This document shows positions 1-3,827 of a DNA stretch of 5,026 bases, piece after piece (positions within the stretch are counted from its first letter, which is position 1; each line of letters begins with the position of its first letter). Origin of the DNA: Rhodospirillaceae bacterium CCH5-H10. GTDB taxonomy: Bacteria > Pseudomonadota > Alphaproteobacteria > Reyranellales > Reyranellaceae. The stretch spans positions 1-5,026 of the forward strand of contig LSKJ01000608.1 in assembly GCA_001557035.1 (NCBI GenBank), given 5' to 3'. A program made the translations under genes and the position numbers. The notes under the pieces are model-generated. The model was not told where the DNA came from and made no database searches. It was given only the letters and a program-made list of their open reading frames with translations.

Positions 1-364
1 GTGTCGCAAGCGGCGCCGGTTTCGCCGAGACGATCAGGACGACGGTATCGCTCTTCTTGCAGTCAGGGTCGCCCTGGCAGGAAGCCGCCATGACGCGCGC
101 CGTCTTGTAGGTGAGCGCCAGCCGCTTGCCCTTGAGGGCTTTCTCCTGGGCGCAGAGTTCGAAATCCGCGGACTCATGGAAGGTGGCGCCGCGGTCGTCC
201 TTCAGGGTGAGGCCGCAGGACACGTCACCATTCTGGAATTCGATCGGCGTCCCGAAGGCGCGCTTCTTCAAGCCGCCGACGGTGACGGTATCCTGCGCGA
301 CGGCAGGCAAGGCGGCCAACATGAGAAGGGTCACCGACCCGAAACGCAGGATGGGAGAAAACAA
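1..364 (-). CDS. Secreted cysteine-containing hypothetical protein (partial, C-terminus beyond window)
   Basis: I do not recognise the family. 121 residues are visible before the window edge. Residues 1-23 form a classic Sec signal peptide: Arg7, a hydrophobic core around residues 11-19 (VTLLMLAAL), and a signal peptidase I site after Ala-Val-Ala (21-23), followed by Gln-Asp. The mature part has four cysteines (C50, C71, C96, C102), the last two in a CQGDPDC segment, which suggests two disulfides in the periplasm or outside the cell. A beta-rich N-terminal stretch is followed by a basic segment (KALKGKRLAL, about 75-84). The start chosen is TTG at 364-362: GGAG lies 6 nt upstream, an in-frame stop (398-400) lies upstream, and the later GTG and ATG would cut into the signal peptide. 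A promoter-like element sits about 30 bp upstream. The function is unknown; the secretion call is firm, the rest is description. Confidence 0.78.
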   Translation of the reverse strand, partial: MFSPILRFGSVTLLMLAALPAVAQDTVTVGGLKKRAFGTPIEFQNGDVSCGLTLKDDRGATFHESADFELCAQEKALKGKRLALTYKTARVMAASCQGDPDCKKSDTVVLIVSAKPAPLAT

Positions 365-396
365 GCCGGACTCCGAGGCTGAAAGGGAAGCGCCTC

Positions 397-425
397 GTTA
401 TAGGTGACCGCACCCGGATTGTCGC
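397..425 (-). promoter_or_regulatory. Sigma70-type promoter for the secreted-protein gene
   Basis: Read on the minus strand, a -10 hexamer TATAAC (402-397, 5 of 6 to consensus) is preceded at exactly 17 nt by GCGACA (425-420, 4 of 6 to TTGACA). A transcription start about 7 nt beyond the -10 would give a leader of roughly 25 nt before the TTG start codon at 364, with its GGAG site inside. The element lies directly after the minus-strand terminator hairpin, as expected for a new transcription unit. This is a sequence match only. Confidence 0.5.
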
Positions 426-436
426 GTGACCAACGC

Positions 437-468
437 AAAAGACCCGCTCGATCTTTGCCGGGCGGGCC
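437..468 (-). terminator. Rho-independent terminator reading leftward
   Basis: On the minus strand GGCCCGC (468-462) pairs with GCGGGTC (447-441), giving 7 bp including one G-U. A further CG/CG pair is possible inside, around a loop of about 8 nt. TTTT follows immediately (440-437). On the plus strand the same hairpin is followed only by CCTTAC, so leftward termination is the better reading. No minus-strand gene ends nearby. The hairpin must end either a non-coding RNA from this intergenic region or read-through from the molybdenum hydroxylase operon, whose last gene stops at 949. Confidence 0.6.
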
Positions 469-510
469 TTACGAACTCACCGTTACATCCGCGGCTCAGT
501 CCGTGCTTGT

Positions 511-598
511 CGATCAACGTCGCATACCGGGAATGGTTGCCGGAGAAAAGCGCGTCACAAGATGGACGCAACTATTGGAGTGCCCACCTCGTTGATCG
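511..598. repeat. Nine-bp perfect inverted repeat flanking about 70 bp
   Basis: The left arm CGATCAACG (511-519) and right arm CGTTGATCG (590-598) are exact reverse complements and do not extend further. The right arm ends 3 nt upstream of the ATG at 602. In RNA from either strand it could form a closing stem; in DNA the arms could be paired protein-binding sites. A 9-bp match within a few hundred bases can occur by chance at a level of several percent, so the repeat alone is weak evidence. Confidence 0.5.
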
Positions 599-601
599 CC
601 C

Positions 602-952
602 ATGTCCAATAGCAGCACCCTCGAGGAGATCAGCCCGTATCTTGTGCTGGGCCAGGCCGACGACGGCGGAGCGCCGATCGTCGAGACGGCGCGCGCGCTG
701 CACGACCTGATCGTCACGTTTCCGCCACAGGGTCACTATTCGGTGCGAACGGTCGATGACGAATGCGGGCCCGCCATTCATTGCGCCTTCGAGCGCAAGG
801 GTGACGCCGACCGGCTGGCTGCAGCCGTCGGCGCTATCGAGGTCGCGCGCTACGAGACCTACCGCAGCGAGCGCGCCTTCTTCATCGACGACAAGGCGAC
901 CCGCGCCATCCGCCGCACGCTGGAGCGGCGGCGGTCGACGGCGTCGAACTAG
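602..952 (+). CDS. Conserved-looking hypothetical protein, 116 aa
   Basis: I do not recognise a family. The protein is soluble, with no signal peptide or membrane segment, and is predicted alpha/beta. Charged N-terminal residues lead into a hydrophobic DLIVTFP strand (about 35-41). Two cysteines follow (C54 and C60), in DDECGPAIHC. A middle part is rich in Ala/Asp/Arg, and the C-terminus is very basic (RAIRRTLERRR, about 101-111), possibly for nucleic acid or membrane contact. Codon use is strongly G/C-ending in this frame, which supports a real gene over the overlapping minus-strand frames. ATG at 602 is the first possible start, because a TGA lies at 593-595 in frame. No good Shine-Dalgarno is visible: the nearest GGAG is about 21 nt upstream. 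Translation may be weakly initiated or leaderless. The stop TAG (950-952) overlaps tail-to-tail with the opposing 87-aa gene. Confidence 0.7.
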   Translation: MSNSSTLEEISPYLVLGQADDGGAPIVETARALHDLIVTFPPQGHYSVRTVDDECGPAIHCAFERKGDADRLAAAVGAIEVARYETYRSERAFFIDDKATRAIRRTLERRRSTASN

Positions 953-1212
953 AGGATTCCGAACAAGCGCGCGACGCGCTGGACGGCGCCCCAGGCCGGA
1001 TCGAGCGTGGCGAAGGTGCGCGCCATCTCGTTCGCGTCGTTGAGCAGCGCCTTGAGCTTTACGTCGCTGGGCTCGTCCTTCTCCGCTTCCAGCCGCGCCT
1101 CCTCGAAGAGGGCACGCAGTTCGCGCATCTCCTCGGTGTAGTCGGCGTCGATCGCCTTCACCGAATCGGCGAGGGCGCTGGCGAGGGTCGGATCGTTCGC
1201 TTTGTCGGTCAT
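949..1212 (-). CDS. Small acidic helical protein, 87 aa, downstream of molybdenum hydroxylase
   Basis: I do not recognise the family. The product is cytosolic, acidic and almost entirely predicted helix. Residues 10-45 are charged and Glu/Ala/Leu-rich (possible coiled coil), a PSD turn sits at about 48-50, and a second helix covers 51-70. The C-terminal DPAWGAVQRVARLFGIL is amphipathic and could mediate protein or membrane contact. The ATG at 1212-1210 lies only 5 nt after the stop of the upstream hydroxylase gene, with a weak AGAGAG-like site overlapping that stop, so translational coupling is likely. The frame stays open further upstream, but a longer version would run inside the hydroxylase gene and give Arg/His-rich nonsense. 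Tight linkage suggests a role connected with the hydroxylase (assembly, stability, partner binding), which is inference. The gene ends at CTAG, shared with the convergent plus-strand gene. Confidence 0.75.
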   Translation of the reverse strand: MTDKANDPTLASALADSVKAIDADYTEEMRELRALFEEARLEAEKDEPSDVKLKALLNDANEMARTFATLDPAWGAVQRVARLFGIL

Positions 1213-1217
1213 ACTCT

Positions 1218-3560
1218 CTACGCTGCTTTCTGTGCGCGATGGGCCTCGATGGCGGCCCACAGGGACGATGCGGTCACGGGCATGTCGATATGCTTCAGCC
1301 CGGTATGCGGATGGATCGCGTCGACGATGGCATTGATGACTGCCGGCGGCGCGCCGATCGCGCCGGCCTCGCCCGCGCCCTTCACGCCCAGCGGATTGGT
1401 CGTGCACAGGCTGTTGTGCATGTCGAAATTCACGTGCGGCACCACGTCTGCTCGCGGCAGGGCGTAGTCCATGAACGATCCGCTCATGAGCTGGCCGGAA
1501 TCGTGATCGTAGATGGTCTTTTCGGTGAGCGCCTGCCCGACGCCCTGTCCGACTCCGCCATGGACCTGGCCCTGCAGCAGCAGCGGGTTAAGCGCCGTGC
1601 CGAAATCGTCCATGATCGAGTAGTTCAGGATCTCGAGCGTGCCGGTGTCGGGATCGATTTCGAGTTCGCAGATGTGGCAGCCGTTGGGGAAGGTCGCGGC
1701 CTGCGGCGTGCGCGTGAAGGCGTCGTCGAGCCCGGGTTTGGCGCCTTCAGGTACGTGCTTCGGATCCTTCGCGGCGCGCGCCACGTCGAACAGGCTCATC
1801 GTGCGGTCGGTGCCGACGATGCGGAAGGTCGCATCGGCATACTCGATGTCGCCGACGGCCGCTTCCATCGCGGAGGCGGCGACCAGCTTGCCCTTCTCGA
1901 TGATGTTGTCGCTCACGCCCAGCACGGCCGCGCCGGCCACCGGGATCGAACGGCTGCCGCCGGTCATGCCCTCGGGCGTGAAGTCCGAATCGCCCTGCAC
2001 GATGCGGATGCGATCGGCATCGACGCCCAGCCGCGCCGACATGATCTGGGTGAAGGCCGTTTCATGGCCCTGGCCGTTGGTCTGGACGCCGACGAACACC
2101 GTGATCGTGTCGTCCTCGTTGAACTTGGCGATGGCGCTCTCCGGCGCGCCGCCAGAGCACTTCTCGACGTAGGTCGCCATGCCCATGCCGCGCCACTTGC
2201 CCTTGGCCAGCGAGGCGGCACGGCGGGCGGGGAAGCCCTTCCAGTCGGCCTTCTCCATGCCCTTCAGCATGACGTTGTCGAAGTCGCCCGAGTCGAAAGT
2301 GTCGCCCAGCGCCGTGTTCCATGGGATCTGGTTCGGCTTCACGAGGTTGCGCTTGCGGATCTCCGCCGGGCCGAGGCCGGTCTCGCGGCCGATATGGTCG
2401 ACGAAGCGCTCCAGCAGATAGGCGGCCTCGGGCCGGCCCGCGCCGCGATAGGCATCGGTCGGGACCGTGTTGGTCATCACGCCCTTCACGTTCACGTAGA
2501 TCGCGGGCGTCTGATAGAGGCCGGCCAGCATGCCGCTGCCCGCCATCGTCGGGATGAACGCCCCGAAGTGGCTGAGATAGGCGCCGAGCGCGGCATGCGT
2601 CGTGACGCGCAGGCCGAGGAACTTGCAATCCTTGTCGAGGGCCATCTCCGCCAGCGAGACATGGTCGCGGCCCTGCACGTCGGAGAGGAAGGCTTCCTGG
2701 CGGTCGGGAATCCACTTCACCGTGCGCTTCAGTTCGCGGCTCGCCCATACGACCAGCGGATACTCGGGATGCACGAAGATCTTCATGCCGAAGCCGCCGC
2801 CCACGTCGCCGGTGCGCACGCGCAGCTTGGGCTGGCCGATCTTCAGGATCATGTCGGCGACCACGGGACGGATGACGCTGACGCCCTGGGAGGAAACCCA
2901 GAGGGTCGAGCGGTCGTCGGCCGGATCGTATTCGCAGATGGCGCCGCGCGGCTCCATCGAGTTCACGACCAGGCGGTTGTTCACGATCTCGAGCTTCACG
3001 ACCCGGTCGGCCTTGGCGAACGCCGCCTCGGTGCGTGCGCGGTCACCCATCTCCCAGTCGAAGACGAGATTGCCCTTGATGTGGTCGTGGACCAGCGGCG
3101 CGCCGGGCTGGGCGGATTCGAAGGTACCGACCGTGTGAGGGCGGGGGGCGTAGTCGACCTCGATGAGCTCGGCGGCGTCCTTGGCCTGCTCCAGCGTCTC
3201 GGCGACCACCAGCGCCACCGGGTCGCCGACATGGCGCACGCGGTCCAGCGCCAGCATTGGCCGGGGGGTCTCGGCGCGCGGCGTGCCGTCGCGGTTGGTG
3301 ACGGGCACGAGACAGGGCAGGTCGCCATAGCCCGCCTTCTTCACGTCCGCGCCCGTGAGGACGAGAAGAACGCCCGGTGCCTTCTTCGCCGCGGCGGTAT
3401 CGATGCTCTTGATGTCGGCGTGTGCATGCGGCGAGCGCAGGACGTAGGCCCGTGACGCCGGCGCCGACAGCTTGGTGTCGTCCGTGTAGCGACCGCCGCC
3501 GGTAAGGAGCCTCGGGTCCTCGACCCGGCGGACCGACTGACCAATGCCGAACTTCGCCAT
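1218..3560 (-). CDS. Molybdenum hydroxylase large subunit (xanthine dehydrogenase/CoxL superfamily, form II type)
   Basis: This is the molybdopterin-binding catalytic subunit of a molybdenum-flavin hydroxylase, 780 aa, the usual length for CoxL-like proteins. The N-terminus (FGIGQSVRRVEDPRLLTGGG) is the family signature, followed by the aldehyde oxidase/xanthine dehydrogenase a/b hammerhead domain (about 20-140) and two Mo-cofactor-binding domains (about 165-395 and 420-700). Visible motifs are GGGFGMK (254-260), AYRGAGR (370-376), GQGHET (496-501), TGGSRS (533-538), QGQVHGGVGQGVGQAL (663-678) and GVKGAGEAG (725-733) with the catalytic glutamate E731. True CO dehydrogenase carries AYxCSFR at the active-site loop. 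The AYRGAGR here marks the form II group, whose substrates are mostly unknown and may be aldehydes or N-heterocycles. There is no signal peptide, so it is cytoplasmic unless escorted. FAD and 2Fe-2S subunit genes are absent from both sides. The ATG has a strong GGAGGA site 5 nt upstream, which can be masked by a hairpin. Confidence 0.95.
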   Translation of the reverse strand: MAKFGIGQSVRRVEDPRLLTGGGRYTDDTKLSAPASRAYVLRSPHAHADIKSIDTAAAKKAPGVLLVLTGADVKKAGYGDLPCLVPVTNRDGTPRAETPRPMLALDRVRHVGDPVALVVAETLEQAKDAAELIEVDYAPRPHTVGTFESAQPGAPLVHDHIKGNLVFDWEMGDRARTEAAFAKADRVVKLEIVNNRLVVNSMEPRGAICEYDPADDRSTLWVSSQGVSVIRPVVADMILKIGQPKLRVRTGDVGGGFGMKIFVHPEYPLVVWASRELKRTVKWIPDRQEAFLSDVQGRDHVSLAEMALDKDCKFLGLRVTTHAALGAYLSHFGAFIPTMAGSGMLAGLYQTPAIYVNVKGVMTNTVPTDAYRGAGRPEAAYLLERFVDHIGRETGLGPAEIRKRNLVKPNQIPWNTALGDTFDSGDFDNVMLKGMEKADWKGFPARRAASLAKGKWRGMGMATYVEKCSGGAPESAIAKFNEDDTITVFVGVQTNGQGHETAFTQIMSARLGVDADRIRIVQGDSDFTPEGMTGGSRSIPVAGAAVLGVSDNIIEKGKLVAASAMEAAVGDIEYADATFRIVGTDRTMSLFDVARAAKDPKHVPEGAKPGLDDAFTRTPQAATFPNGCHICELEIDPDTGTLEILNYSIMDDFGTALNPLLLQGQVHGGVGQGVGQALTEKTIYDHDSGQLMSGSFMDYALPRADVVPHVNFDMHNSLCTTNPLGVKGAGEAGAIGAPPAVINAIVDAIHPHTGLKHIDMPVTASSLWAAIEAHRAQKAA

Positions 3561-3585
3561 GAAATTCCTCCGTGTTGTCCGGAGG
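3561..3585 (-). promoter_or_regulatory. Shine-Dalgarno of the hydroxylase gene inside a perfect hairpin
   Basis: In the minus-strand transcript CCUCCG (3585-3580) is the exact complement of CGGAGG (3572-3567), separated by a 7-nt loop. The right arm contains the GG-AGG core of the ribosome-binding site, which lies 6 nt before the ATG at 3560. When folded, the hairpin would hide the site; when open, the site is near-ideal. It is not followed by a U-tract, so it does not look like a terminator. It lies about 23 nt after the stop of the upstream 48-aa gene. Ribosomes finishing that gene could melt it, coupling the two genes. Confidence 0.45.
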
Positions 3586-3608
3586 TTAGCCCGCCGAGGG
3601 TGCGCTCG

Positions 3609-3755
3609 CTACAGGATCGTCCAGACGAAGCCGGCCATCACGACGAGGATGCCGGCGCCCAGGCCGAGCCAGGTTCCTGCCGTCGGCACGCGGATTTCCG
3701 GCCGATCGAGCGCCGTTTCGGGTAACTCGTCGAGGTTCTTGAAGCCCTGTGCCAC
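3609..3755 (-). CDS. Small single-pass membrane protein, 48 aa
   Basis: I do not recognise a family. The start is GTG (3755-3753), with GAGG placed 6 nt upstream. Residues 1-27 are polar, with an acidic patch (DELPE, 9-13) and a short Arg-containing segment (DRPEIR, 17-22). Residues 28-48 form one clear transmembrane helix (TWLGLGAGILVVMAGFVWTIL) that runs to the very C-terminus. This is a tail-anchored layout, with the N-terminus presumably in the cytoplasm. The clean boundary between polar head and membrane span, a well-placed ribosome-binding site and the position upstream of the hydroxylase gene (48-nt gap) support a real gene despite its size. The reading frame stays open upstream to about 4541, but that part is opposite the kinase gene and has no membrane-protein or domain character. 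It may tether or assist a neighbour's product; this is inference. Confidence 0.65.
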   Translation of the reverse strand: MAQGFKNLDELPETALDRPEIRVPTAGTWLGLGAGILVVMAGFVWTIL

Positions 3756-3827
3756 GACAAACCTCACTGACTGGTGCCGGAGGAACGCCGGTGCGACCAC
3801 GACGTTGCCTCTGCGGGCAGGAGCAAA
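3756..3827. promoter_or_regulatory. Divergent intergenic region between the 48-aa gene and the kinase gene
   Basis: These 72 bp separate two outward-facing starts and should carry control sites for both directions. Each gene has a good ribosome-binding site here: GAGG for the leftward gene, and AGGAG (3819-3823) for the kinase. I find no convincing -35/-10 pair on either strand. GCCGG occurs twice as a direct repeat within about 15 bp (around 3776-3790), too short to call an operator. Confidence 0.4.

Larger units (their letters stand above)
437..598 (-). ncRNA. Candidate structured non-coding RNA (unrecognised)
   Basis: This 160-nt stretch has no convincing gene and shows nested pairing. 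A 9-bp perfect inverted repeat (CGATCAACG at 511-519, its complement at 590-598) could close about 70 nt. Inside are GCGTC/GACGC (552-556 / 565-569) and a possible GTTG/CAAC pairing outside that. The leftward terminator at 437-468 would form the 3' end. I compared it mentally with 6S RNA, SRP RNA, split tmRNA and the common riboswitch cores and found no match. Alternatively the repeat belongs to the plus-strand leader of the 116-aa gene, since its right arm ends 3 nt before that ATG, or it is an operator or chance. I have not identified a minus-strand promoter near 600-650. Confidence 0.25.

Noticed and set aside
111..407. Plus-strand 98-aa frame opposite the secreted protein
   Set aside because: The minus strand shows a signal peptide, promoter, Shine-Dalgarno and patterned cysteines; the plus frame has none of these.
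398..571. A 57-aa TTG-started frame on the minus strand in the left gap
   Set aside because: It runs through the terminator hairpin and over the promoter of the next gene, has no Shine-Dalgarno, and has no recognisable composition.
404..595. Short plus-strand frames in the left gap (404-595 and 426-710)
   Set aside because: They lack ribosome-binding sites, carry an Arg/Ser/Pro-rich out-of-frame composition, and the second overlaps the better 602-952 gene in another frame.
437..598. 6S RNA, SRP RNA, split tmRNA or a known riboswitch in the left gap
   Set aside because: I could not match any conserved core sequence or neighbour gene of these families; only generic pairing is visible.
543..601. 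A sigma70 promoter for the 116-aa gene (TTGCCG at 537-542 as -35)
   Set aside because: No acceptable -10 hexamer lies at a 16-18 nt spacing.
949..1407. A longer 152-aa version of the 87-aa gene
   Set aside because: The extra N-terminus overlaps the end of the hydroxylase gene in another frame and is Arg/Gly/His-rich filler. The ATG at 1212 sits right after the hydroxylase stop and starts sensible protein sequence.
1239..3455. A 738-aa open frame on the plus strand opposite the hydroxylase gene
   Set aside because: It is the mirror of a G/C-rich, codon-biased gene. The product is His/Arg/Gly/Ala-rich without any recognisable domain, while the minus strand encodes an unmistakable full-length enzyme.
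1218..3560. Calling the large subunit coxL (CO dehydrogenase)
   Set aside because: The active-site loop is AYRGAGR, not AYxCSFR, and the coxM and coxS genes are absent from the window.
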